64,000 nucleotides of DNA from Hofstenia miamia (Eukaryota; Xenacoelomorpha; Acoela). Positions 54,101 to 64,000 of the stretch are shown here, one piece after another. Below the pieces are notes generated by a model. That model saw nothing but the letters and a program-made list of their open reading frames with translations, was not told where the DNA came from and searched no databases. The stretch lies in assembly GCA_004352715.1 (NCBI GenBank), contig SCFE01000002.1, forward strand, positions 4,403,642 to 4,467,641. The letters are read 5' to 3'. Each line of letters begins with the position of its first letter. Position 1 is the stretch's first letter. The position numbers were made by a program, and so were the translations under genes.

Positions 54101-57100
54101 TAGTGTTTGGTAAGTGAGTGATAAATAAAAAAGCTTTTTACTGGGATCTTCTCCTGAAAATATTATCTTGAAAGGCTGAAAATAAACAAAACATTGCTAG
54201 TCTTGAAGGATTATATGACTTTCCAGTCATTAGAATGTTGAATCGCACAATGAAACATTAATTTAGTACAAAGGCCGTTATAAAATTTTTTAATAACCAT
54301 GAAAATAACAACAATCACGGGATAGATACGAATCGGATTTGCATCGACCCCGACGATTTAGCAATAAATTTGCTAGAAATCTGCCCGCCATAATTCTTTC
54401 TGAAATCCAGAGAAAGGTGTTAGTCGCGACAACATATAAACCTCAAAAAGAAGTGATTTTCTATCAAATCACATCAAAGCGTCAGTAATTCATTTCAAAA
54501 ATTCAAAATTAATTGTAAACTTGGAATTTGCTGTATTTCTTAAGATATTTTAAAGAAATAATGTCTATTGTTACATACGTCGATAAGTCCAAAATCTTTT
54601 GAAAGGTAAATTAGATTAATTTTGTTTGTATAATGCAAGGCCACCGCTTTCTTAGAAAGCATTCCTACCAGGCGATGGTATTTATATTAATAGAACGCAT
54701 AATCGCTAAATGGTAATATTATATATTTTTCAAAGACGTGATAATACCATATAAAATATTGCTTCCTTATGCGAAATCAGTACTACTGGCGTTAAAATTC
54801 CTTGTTTGATTTATGCGCACTTCCCGCGATTGAAGAAATGTTAATTTCATTTAATGAAATTATTCCAAAATCGATCCATCTTTCATTTGTATCATTGGTG
54901 TGAATAGTAACATTCTATTAAAATACACAACACATTTTACTATAATACATAAATGTAAATTTGATAATCTGGTTTCACGAAAAGTACCTAAACAAAAATT
55001 TCCTCACCAATAATCCGTTTCTGGCTACATAACTACGTTACAACTGCTACATAAATTAAGAGAAACACTTGTAACATTCCTAATTTAGTAACTCAAAGAA
55101 ACTCGTACCCTTTGCACGTAATCAACAAAATGCGAAAACTAACCCAGTGGATAAAATTTTGGTTACCTTATTAATATCTACATTAGCAAAAATGGTATCC
55201 TACAAGTATAAGAAAATATGTAAATGTCATAGACCATTCTCACTATTGAACTGCACATTTTTAAAATGTGATTGAGCCAAAAAGTTTAGCAAAACAATAA
55301 CAGTGGAATATTAAATCTTATAGCATACGTTTGAAAAACATGCAAGATTGAGTGCATAGATATTGACTAGACCCCTAAGAACGACTTCATTTAAATTAGA
55401 CGAGATTGACAAGGATCGTGATGAAAATTTTAATCAAATTGTGACCTATATGGTAAACGCCAGAATGCATTAAATCCATCTACAGTAAGGACAGCAACAC
55501 CAACATAAAAATATCACCGATAAATGCATCATTATTTCAATTTTTTGGTCTCTGTACGCATAATTGTGTAAACTCAAAGTAATATCGCATTAATTATTCA
55601 TTTGAAACCAATTTTTTCAAGTTTTCGCCAAAATGATTTTTGGCCACGTTGATTTAATTATTTTGATTCTAATACGTCAAAACAAATTTTTGTCTGTTAA
55701 TTCACAATGTTTGTGAATTTTTTTGATAATACATAGTTTTCATTACATGACGATTTTTTGGAACTTATTAAAAAACCAATCGCTACAAAAAATGCAATTA
55801 AAAATATTTATACGCAACATATAAAAATCCCACTAAATTGCGAGGATTTTGCTAGAAACATAATGGGGTTTCTATAAAACATCTGCAGCAATATTATAAA
55901 CGTCAGAGTCCATCAATAAAAACCTTTGGCTGCTAAATATTGAAGGACACAAATATTGACATTGGAATTTTTAATGAGAACTAAAGCTGAAACATGTGAA
56001 TCCAAATTGAATAAAATTAAAGTTGGTGCTAAAAATCAAGCTAAAAGAATTTTATTGCAAGAAATTTATCAAGTACAGTGTACTGACACACTTCTGTTCA
56101 CCATGATATAACATGGTATGCTATGTGGATTTTTGTCATAGGGCATGGACATAACTAAGCATCACTTGTTCCAAATTTTCCTCAATGAAGAACATAATTT
56201 TAGCAAGTATCTTTGTTTTAAAGATCTAAAAAAAATATTGTAACAGCTATATTCATAAAATTGAAACGAAATAAAGAGAATTTTATAATTTTCCTCTTAG
56301 CGTTTACATTCACAATTAAGATTTGAATTTAATTCAAATTAATATCAAATTTCTACTTCGAACGTTGTGAAGTATTCCCAGATCAATTTATCCGGTTGTT
56401 CATTTCATCTGTCAACCGGTCAGTTAAGCTTTACCCTTTATATAATAAATCACAAATAAAAACGTTATTTCGTCTATCATAGACTATAAGAAATAAAGCT
56501 GCTACGTCAGCATAAAGAGTACATATCCGTTCAGTTTTTTAAATGAGTACTCCAACGTAGTTAAACCGGAAGATTATTGATTTTACACGCATACCATTCT
56601 AAAATTTCACTTAATGGAATTTCGTGAAATACAATAGCCAAGAAAATAATGAGTGCACTACATCAATATATCTGCCTTTGACAATAGCAAAATAGAAATA
56701 ATTATGCAAATGCAAGGAAACAGATAAATGGCAACATCATGCATAAAGCATAATTTTCAGAAACTAATTCTTTTTCATTCGGAAACCATTTGAATAAAGA
56801 AATCAAAATATATAAGGACAGTTGCAACAAAAATATAAAAGTTAATTTCCAAATGTGTGCATCAGTTAATTTTTTAATTTGTCTTAGGGATAGGATAATT
56901 CAATAACAATATAAATACATAGTTAAATTAAATATTTTTATAATTTACATAAGAAATGCCATCTAGCGAACATAATATTGTCAGAAGATGGCGTATTACT
57001 TCCTTATTAATGTTTCTTTAAAAGTATTATTGAATATTTTACATTTTCCTAACTGCAAAGGAGGAAATGAAGTTTTTATCTATAAATATATTAACAAAAT

Positions 57101-57574
57101 GGAAAACTATTTTACAATTCATTAATGTGATTGCACACGACATCTAATTAAAATAATTTTCCAATATTTTAAGACATTCTAAATTATTCTAATGACAATT
57201 TTGTAGCAAAATTCCCAGCTTTAAAATGAAAAATAAATTTGCAACTTTTAAGAACAAGAACACTGACATCATTCGATTTCAATTAATCAATGTGTTACAA
57301 ATTAGTCAATTAATTTTTATTAAGATGTGTTAATCTACAAACATATATGACTTAAAACAAATTGGGGCAAAAACCCTACCTAAACAAAAATTGAGACTTT
57401 TTAGAAGAAATGTTGATCCAATTATTAATTCGCAATCTCAGTTCATTGTCTAACTAAGTATGTTAAAATATTCTATGAGTAAGGTGCTTTTGGCTACAGA
57501 ATCCATTTATAATCCTATGCAAAATAGTTCCTTGACCTATACCCAGACCAAATAGCTGGATGAATTGCATTCTT
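51151..57574. other. Long AT-rich flank, no gene recognised
   Basis: About 6.4 kb, mostly without open frames over 60 codons. One 69-codon plus frame at 51701-51910 has no signature. A small hairpin (ACTCTT/AAGAGT) lies near 52610. I see no exon, RNA gene or clear transposon. Confidence 0.5.
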
Positions 57575-57703
57575 ACATAGGAAAATTCCAAAAAAAGGCA
57601 AACGAAAAATCTCCAGCTCCACTGAGGCGAAGTGCAAATGACACCACTTCTGGCAGATTTTGCATTGAATCCAGTCATCTGTAGGTGTACGCTGGCAAAT
57701 GTG
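57575..57703 (-). pseudogene. PHD-like zinc-finger remnant, probably from a pogo/Tigger-type transposase
   Basis: The frame reads HICQRTPTDDWIQCKICQKW then CHLHFASVELEIFRLP and FFGIFLC. The DDWIQC-x-x-C-x-x-W-x-H block followed by A-x-V-E and a final F-x-C matches the small Cys/His finger at the C-terminus of some pogo/Tigger-like and other transposon proteins, and is generally PHD-like. One zinc ligand (Cys) is replaced by Phe and the final Cys pair is incomplete. The frame starts beside an (AT)n tract and no DDE domain is seen. Confidence 0.45.
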
Positions 57704-57713
57704 GCTATTCTTT

Positions 57714-57731
57714 TATATATATATATATATT
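57714..57731. repeat. Short (AT)n microsatellite
   Basis: An AT dinucleotide run of about 18 bp between the zinc-finger relic and the MITE at 57777. Confidence 0.85.
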
Positions 57732-57773
57732 AATATTAAATGATTTAGGTTTTTACTAAAATAATTTTTTATT

Positions 57774-57920
57774 TAAGGCCACGGTTAGACTACTTGATTG
57801 TTAGCAAAAATAGTTACAAAATCACGTCAGATCGCTAATTATCTCAGTGGTTAGACGTGCGATTTTACCAAAATGTTAAAGATCACGCGTGACCAAATGC
57901 ATAGTCTAACCGTGGCCTAA
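57774..57920. mobile_element. 141-bp MITE with perfect 16-bp TIRs and TAA target duplication
   Basis: The left TIR GGCCACGGTTAGACTA (57777-57792) and the right TIR TAGTCTAACCGTGGCC (57902-57917) are exact reverse complements. TAA lies directly outside both ends. A 3-bp TAA/TWA target duplication is typical of PIF/Harbinger elements (established). There is no coding capacity. An internal gtggttagacgtgcg echoes the TIR. Superfamily assignment rests on the TSD alone. Confidence 0.8.
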
Positions 57921-58439
57921 GCATCACTTAGATTAAAACTCATCTAAGCTAGAGCTGGACTTGTAGACTCTCTAACAAGTAGATTTTTCAACAGCTAAAA
58001 TGTGACTATCAACTGGTGATAAAACAGATTTATTCAGAAACCATTAATAGCAGATTCAATATTTGCAATATGACTGAATACTCTCTTATAATTTAAATTA
58101 TACAAGAATAATATACTGTAAAGATATAATAGGGCCTCTATCCAGGCCCCTTTTACGTAGATGATCGTTGCCCCACAGTTAAGAAAATATTATACATCTT
58201 AAAATGTTATCGACTGACGTCATACTATATGCACTTACTATAAATTTCAATTAGAACTGTAAAGCAAACTAATGTGCAAATTAAAGTAATTACATATCAT
58301 TTTAATGAAGAATTAAAAATTAAATATCGCGTGAATTTGTCATCGATCATTTTACTATATATAAAAAGAAGTTGATGTATCGCATTTTTGCAGTAGGGCG
58401 TTTTACCCAACTGAGGCTCATAGTCGTAATTTACTTTAC

Positions 58440-58652
58440 TAGTGGTGTGCAACAATATTTGCAAGAGGGCCGGCGAAAATCAAAGCTGCAACTGCATTTA
58501 TTTTAAAAAAATGGAAATAAAACTGATCTATAATTAGGTTTATTGGTATTAAATCTGAAAAAGAAAAAATAAATAATTTATAAAAGCTACCATGTGCCAC
58601 AAGAAATATTTGGGGCTGGATTGTGACCCGTGTCCACCAGTTGCACACCCTA
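58440..58652. mobile_element. Degenerate hAT-like non-autonomous element
   Basis: The left end TAGTGGTGTGCAAC and the right end reverse-complemented TAGGGTGTGCAACTGG are imperfect inverted repeats 213 bp apart, with gagggccggcg just inside the left end. This resembles the widespread GGGGTGTGCAAC termini of animal hAT elements. No convincing 8-bp target duplication is left. The 74-codon minus-strand frame over it is not a gene. Confidence 0.5.
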
Positions 58653-59778
58653 GAAGTAGACAATACTGGATAAATCGCGAGGGGTATTTTGATTTATGTT
58701 TATGGCATAAAAATTAAACATGAATTGGAGGAGTGATTCTGTTTCTCATTGTTAAACACACATAATAATTAGACACTTCATTCCCGACTATTTACGATTG
58801 CGCTTAATCGATACTGAAGTAGAGCAAAATCTTTCTAAATGGGTACTTAACATTTTCTGTAGATTATTCCATTTAAATTCTTTTCTTTACTTAATATCAA
58901 CTTTAAAACGAGTTTGGCCACGAACTGACTTTCGTTGATAAATTTCATTCGACGAGCAGACTATGTCGCAATATGAACATGCTGATGTTTTATGTCAGCT
59001 GATAATTAGGCAGAAAAATTCGGAATTCGCATTTTGCAAAAAACTGAAAAATACTTGGATCTCAAAGCAAAATAAAAACATTCATGTGTAAAATTCATGA
59101 CGAGATCGTTCTCTATGACAGTGCAAGAAAGGAAATATTTTATAAAATGACGGCAGCGAAAATCAGTGAATGAAAAACTTTTAGATGGCAAATTGGTATG
59201 GAATCTCCTTTGGTATGTGATCTGCGTAATTCAACTAAAACAAATGTGACATTTATAATCTTTCAGCTCTACTCCCAGCATCTGAAAGTTGCATAACATT
59301 GAGATCACACACGATTTGAGATCGCACACCAAATAGTTGGTGAAGTAAAAAAGTTCTCAGAATATAATCATAAAAAAAAATTTAATTTATGAATAAACAT
59401 ACGAACTTTCAAGTCTGATATTAAGCTTTACATAAATGTGAATAAAACGCAGTTAAGTGAACTTTGTTCATTCTTGCAATAAATTGAAATTGCATTGTTG
59501 TAGAAAGAAAATAGAATGCACACGTGAATAATATCGTTTATTATAGAGACCATGCGAAGAAATGGTCATACCTCCAGTCAATTTAATGAAGTTCTTCAGA
59601 ATGCAGTGTTCCGCCTATTTAGCGACTTAGATGACGGAGTATACCCAAACTTTCAGGAAGCTCTCAGAGTAGGCAGACTAGTGAAAACATGTTGTCAGAT
59701 CACTATTAATAAAATGTAGTGACTAGTGATGAAAACTATCATACTTCCTCATGAAAAATAGGAGATTTGGATTTCAGT
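58653..59778. other. Flank between transposon remnants
   Basis: AT-rich, with no gene. A short inverted pair, tttggtatgtgatct (59209-59223) and agatcgcacaccaaa (59319-59333), could be a 125-bp MITE. The sequence at 59552-59690 may be a degraded N-terminal part of the mariner relic that follows, in another frame. Confidence 0.35.
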
Positions 59779-60300
59779 TATGGTTCAGCTCTAACTATTC
59801 TTCATGAACATCTGAAACTCGAGAAGCTCTGCAGCTATTGGGTACCGAAAGAATTGACAAACTATGGATGAGCGTGTAGTGTGTTCAGGGCTTGGAACGA
59901 AAATTTTCTTGTAACTGACATAAGAAAAGTGGTCTTTAATAAGAATAAGTCGTTCCATCTATGATTAGCTGGAATTAAGTCATCAAACAAACCTTGGGTA
60001 GGTGATGCTAAAGACCAACAAAAAGTGGGTCCCAACACGATTTCAGACAAGAAGTTCATGGTTATTGTGGCAATAACACTAGATAGCGCTTAGCACTGTG
60101 AAGTCCTCGAAAATGGATGAGCAATCAATAGTAATGTGGATATATTTCGTGTCTTGATTATAGGCATGAGAAATAGGTCCACCGTTGCCACCACTTCCTT
60201 CTAGGAACACGATTGTGATTAAAGAAAATGCACGTCCCCATGTTTATTCCCAAAAAGAAAATTACGCTTTAGAAGCAATGGTAATATTCCCCTGATCTTG
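59779..60300 (+). pseudogene. Mariner-type transposase relic
   Basis: One frame contains YGSALTILHEHLKLEKLCSY followed by WVPKELT. After in-frame stops, the same frame contains KPWVGDAKDQQKVGPN then KKFMVIVAITLDS. A +1 frameshift leads to KENARPHVYSQKE. These match, in order, the ILHEHL-x-x-x-K-x-x-x-x-W-V-P, K-x-W-V, KK-x-M and DNARPHV blocks of mariner transposases (established family pattern). The Asp of DNARPH is Glu here, and the TGDE box is unrecognisable. At least three in-frame stops plus the frameshift make it dead. Terminal repeats were not found. Confidence 0.75.
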
Positions 60301-61940
60301 ATCGGTGGGTATTTATCATAACTCGAAGATCAGAGGGATAGAGTGAATTTTGAAACTTCTAACAATTAAAAAATTTCCTGATGATTCAATGCCACGGCTT
60401 ACAAAAAAGAAGGTACATATCAGTACAACAGTTTGGTGATTCATTTGAATGCAGTTACCAATTGCAAAGGTGACTATGTTTGAATATATGTTTCCATTTT
60501 GAAAATATATTGGTTGATGTAAGATGATGATTTTTATATATTGAAAACACATTGACGAAGCTAAATAGTACCAACTTTAAAATTCTCTGGACAACCTACT
60601 TTGAAATGTTTATCAAGCGTTCAACCATGGTGCTTATAAATTTTTTATCATCGGTGTATTCACCAGTACCAACAAGAGTGATTATTGAAAATATGAAGTT
60701 GAGGAAACTTTTCAATTAATTGCATTAAATAGTAAATGGCACTTCATAGACTACGACTACATGACTTAGTTATCAATTATAAATAGTACGTATAAAAACT
60801 TTAATTCATCAATAGTGGAAAATTTTGGCTTCTATTTCTCAACTCAAATTTAAACAACATAAGCGTCCTTTAGATTAGGTTACAAAAGTGCTTAGGATAT
60901 CAGGAAATAAATTTGGTGCAAGAACCCAAACTAGTATATCTAAACTTGGATGTTGTATTTTTTTTCGAAATCAAATATACAAAATAGAAATTTCGATCTT
61001 AAAAAAGTAAGAATTATCCAATTAAAAAATTGATCTTAGATTTTTAGTGAGGTATAAAATAAATAAAAACATTCCAGAAAAATTTCCAAATAACGAACAG
61101 CTATAATAGTTGCCATGTAGACAAACACTTTTTTCTTCAATGGAATCGCGAAAATGTTTATAAATATTTGATAAAGAGTATTCAATTGAAAGGAGACGTA
61201 TTATTCTTAATTAATTAACCATGTCAATTGAAATAGCGTATTAACATCAATTGTCGCCTATTTCGGGTTGTAATATGCCGTGACAGTACTTGTTGCGATT
61301 GTGTCGGAAAAGCAGTGCTTTGTATGCAAATTATTTCAACTCCATAAGAGACTGTATGCGTAAAAGCAATATTCATAGCCAGTGTTAATGTTTCGTAAGC
61401 AATGATTTCCTTACATAACACGCTTACCACAACGCCTAATGTTTACGGAGTCAGTAGACCGGGGCTTTTGAGCTCCTCAGGTCTGGGAGGAAAGATATCA
61501 TCTCTCCATATTTGGATTGAATTACAACAAAAATTTGAACAAATATTATTCGTATCAGACAATCAATTTAGAATGTTCACAAATGTGATGAAGCCAAAAA
61601 ATCTCAAAAGTTCGCTATTATTTGAAATATATTCAAAGTTTTGGATTTAACATTTGGAAATGATGGAATTACTTTGAATTCATTCCTAAATTCTCCAATA
61701 TAACTCTCGCTTATTCATATATTTTTTCATACTAACAATAATAATAGCTTTTTGCCAAAACTGAAAGACTAACTCCTGTTGAAAAACAATACAATACATA
61801 AAATGAACAAATATTTAAAAAGTGCTTATTAGGGTGTTAGGACTTCATTCAAAGTTAAATAAATTCACCAAGTGTAACTAAGAAAGCACCACCCATTATT
61901 GAGTAATAATCTAATGAATAATAGGGAAGGAAATCTTCCC
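60301..61940. other. AT-rich flank without recognised gene
   Basis: Short open frames only. The 82-codon frame at 61402-61650 shows no signature. No repeat is identified. Confidence 0.5.
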
Positions 61941-62368
61941 CACGTCGACAGAGTTGGAATCTGTTCGGGAGAACCGAAGGTTCAGTTCGGTTTCAGGTAT
62001 AAAATTCTAGAAAAATCGAGTACGGTTTCATGTAAATTCACACGTTCTGGGAAAACGCCAGCTACTTGAAAGTGCCCTAAGAAGGCCTTAATTCAATAAT
62101 TATTTAATTATTTATTGATGGCGTTTGCAAGGTAGGTTTCTTGGGAAACAGGTCTTTATTATCACAGCTGCAATTATAATTAACAGTTGATATTAATGCT
62201 GGCGCATTCAAAATAACAATAGCGAACTTATGCCCTCCTGCATTTGGGATAGGTAAGATGCTGTGCATTTTGGGAAATTTCGGGTACATTAAGTTTCCGG
62301 TACGTGTTTAAAAAATTGTTTCGGTTTCGGTTCCAAATTCTGTACCCGATTCCAACTGTGCACGTTGT
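61941..62368. mobile_element. Non-autonomous hAT-type element, partly decayed
   Basis: The element spans 61949-62360 (412 bp). The left end is CAGAGTTGGAATCTG and the right end reverse-complemented is CACAGTTGGAATCGG. Outside lie cacgtcga and cacgttgt, matching at 6 of 8 positions, as expected for an aged 8-bp target duplication. Subterminal sequence has repeated accgaa/ggtttcggtt tracts on both sides. No transposase is encoded. Confidence 0.65.
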
Positions 62369-64000
62369 AGTGTTAAGCACAAATTTTCAAAAACGATTCC
62401 AATTTTAAGAAGCATCTTAAAAAAATAATTCATTAGAAGCTAAAAACTTGACGATCGCTAAAAACACAAGGCAACCCATAATCCCAAATGACCTCAAAGA
62501 ACATTGTAGCCTTTCCCTAAACACATGCCAAATACATAATTTATTGCAAATCGCATTTCGTAATTTATTTATTCGTGTGAAATGGGTATTTATTGATGCT
62601 AATTTAATAACCTCCGACGACGCAGAAATTTATATTGACGATCAACGCGTTCTAATAAAATATTAATATAAAAGTGTTAAAGGATTAGGTAAAGGAATGA
62701 AAATATGAAATATAACTCAATCACTCCTCAATAAATTATTTATAGTTCGTAAATTAAAAAATCCGTAAATAAAATAATGGCTTAGAAATTATTCTCCGAG
62801 AATAAATTTATATTATCTCATGACACAATGCTTTATAAGCATAACAATGTGAATAAAAGCTTTCCCACATACTATGAATTTTTTTCTCCAAAATTATAAA
62901 CACCAAGAAATGAAAAACAGTTATTTAAGCAAATGTCCAAGAGCGCAGATCGAACATAAAGCAAAGCAGTAGGTCAGGAACCTACTGGTCCTGGTCCCCT
63001 GAATATTTTGGTTTCGTGTAATCCCACAACGAAACTTCTAGTAATCACACGAATTTGTTCAAAATAGCACCAAGTAGTAACAAACCTATTTTGATAAATA
63101 ACTAAAATACCAACAAATTGTGAGATTATAAAATTTACTTTAAATCGTTCCAAGTCTCCTTAATCATGATCCCAGTACTAAAGTGGTCCCAGTTCCACTG
63201 AACTATTTAAGACACAGCAAGCCCTGTGACTAGATGGCACCTACGGCAAAAGCAATTAAAATTCTATTAATTGCGGTTAAGGTTCGAGGACGGATATTTG
63301 ACTAAACAAACAGTTGTAAGATTTTTAAGGGCGTTATTGAAAAGCAAATGTATAATTTGGTCATTTCAACGATGACAAGGGCCCCTGAAAATGTAATTTC
63401 AAAGGACCTTCCACGAGTAACCCCATAGTTGAAATCGGATCTGAATTTTATTTTATGATCCGATTCCGATGTAATCCAAAAAATGAAATCTGATTTAAAA
63501 CAAATTCAAAATTCGGAAAATGAAATACAATCATTTGTTTATAAACTTTACAAACCTCAAAAATAGTTATTTGAAATTCAGGAAATATTCGATTTTTTCA
63601 AAATGGATTTTGAAAAAATATCGGGAGACAGAGGGGCCTCATTTTCTAAATCAATTTTTTACCTTGAGATTAGAGCAAAATTTCACAGTCTGCAAATATA
63701 AAATTCCTAACTAAATGTTTATTAGAAAACAATTGAGTAAGTAGTTTAGAAAGTCGCGCTGAAATCACGACCTGGTGTAAAATCAGAATCAAGTGCTAAT
63801 AGCATTAATGAAATACTTTATTATATAGTTAACAACCATAAAAACGACATTGCAAATTTGTAGAACAAATATAGCTAAATATAAAATTGCACGCATTGCG
63901 GGACATTTGCGTCAGTGGGACTGCAGTTGACATTCAACATTTGAATATTATTTTTAGCCAAGAATCCTGTCTATTTCACATAAACATTATTATTAAAGTT
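62369..64000. other. AT-rich right end of the window
   Basis: No gene is recognised. A segment at 62966-63200 begins cagtaggtcaggaacc and ends ggtcccagttccactg. It could be a decayed TIR element, but no target duplication is present. Confidence 0.45.

Noticed and set aside
1-64000. CRISPR array, operon or bacterial-type system
   Set aside because: There are no regularly spaced repeats, ribosome binding sites or compact gene runs. The intron structure shows animal nuclear DNA.

Overview
This is a strongly AT-rich stretch of an animal nuclear genome. It has long GT-AG introns, many (AT)n tracts at assembly gaps, and debris of several transposon classes. The genes and repeat families fit an invertebrate metazoan. 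I cannot place the species; a tunicate or cnidarian-type genome is only a guess.

One host gene can be supported, on the minus strand. Eleven coding exons between 37005 and 2444 keep a single open frame (about 748 codons, with every splice phase matching). They encode a type I membrane protein of the immunoglobulin superfamily: four Ig domains, one FN3 domain, one transmembrane segment and a cytoplasmic tail of about 230 residues. The tail ends in a class I PDZ ligand (ITSV) and carries a PPxY motif. The Ig-FN3-TM order and the GDGG motif in the FN3 domain recall nephrin, sticks-and-stones and echinoid adhesion receptors, but orthology is not shown. The 5' end is incomplete: the first located exon needs a phase 1 donor. 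A candidate signal-peptide exon (50811-50743) behind a CpG-enriched, CCAAT-bearing promoter-like block ends in phase 0, so at least one exon is missing between them.

Layout: 1-2443 is 3' flank with poly(A) signals. 2444-5482 holds the tail, transmembrane and second FN3 exons. 5483-13945 is an intron with a broken LINE of R4/Dong/NeSL-like type. 13946-19028 holds FN3 and Ig exons plus a transposase remnant. 19029-27018 is an intron with a Penelope-like remnant, a hammerhead-like motif and a hAT-type MITE with a perfect 8-bp target duplication. 27019-37005 holds Ig exons and a 241-bp tandem duplication. 37006-50742 is intron or 5' sequence with a near-identical 875-bp duplication and several coding relics. 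50743-51150 is the candidate first exon and promoter. 51151-64000 is flank with a 141-bp MITE, a zinc-finger relic, a mariner relic and further hAT-like elements.

I saw no RNA genes, no CRISPR arrays and no new multi-gene system. The most unusual items are the hammerhead-like motif beside the Penelope remnant, the clean MITEs, and a frameshifted unrecognised coding relic at 49205-49434.
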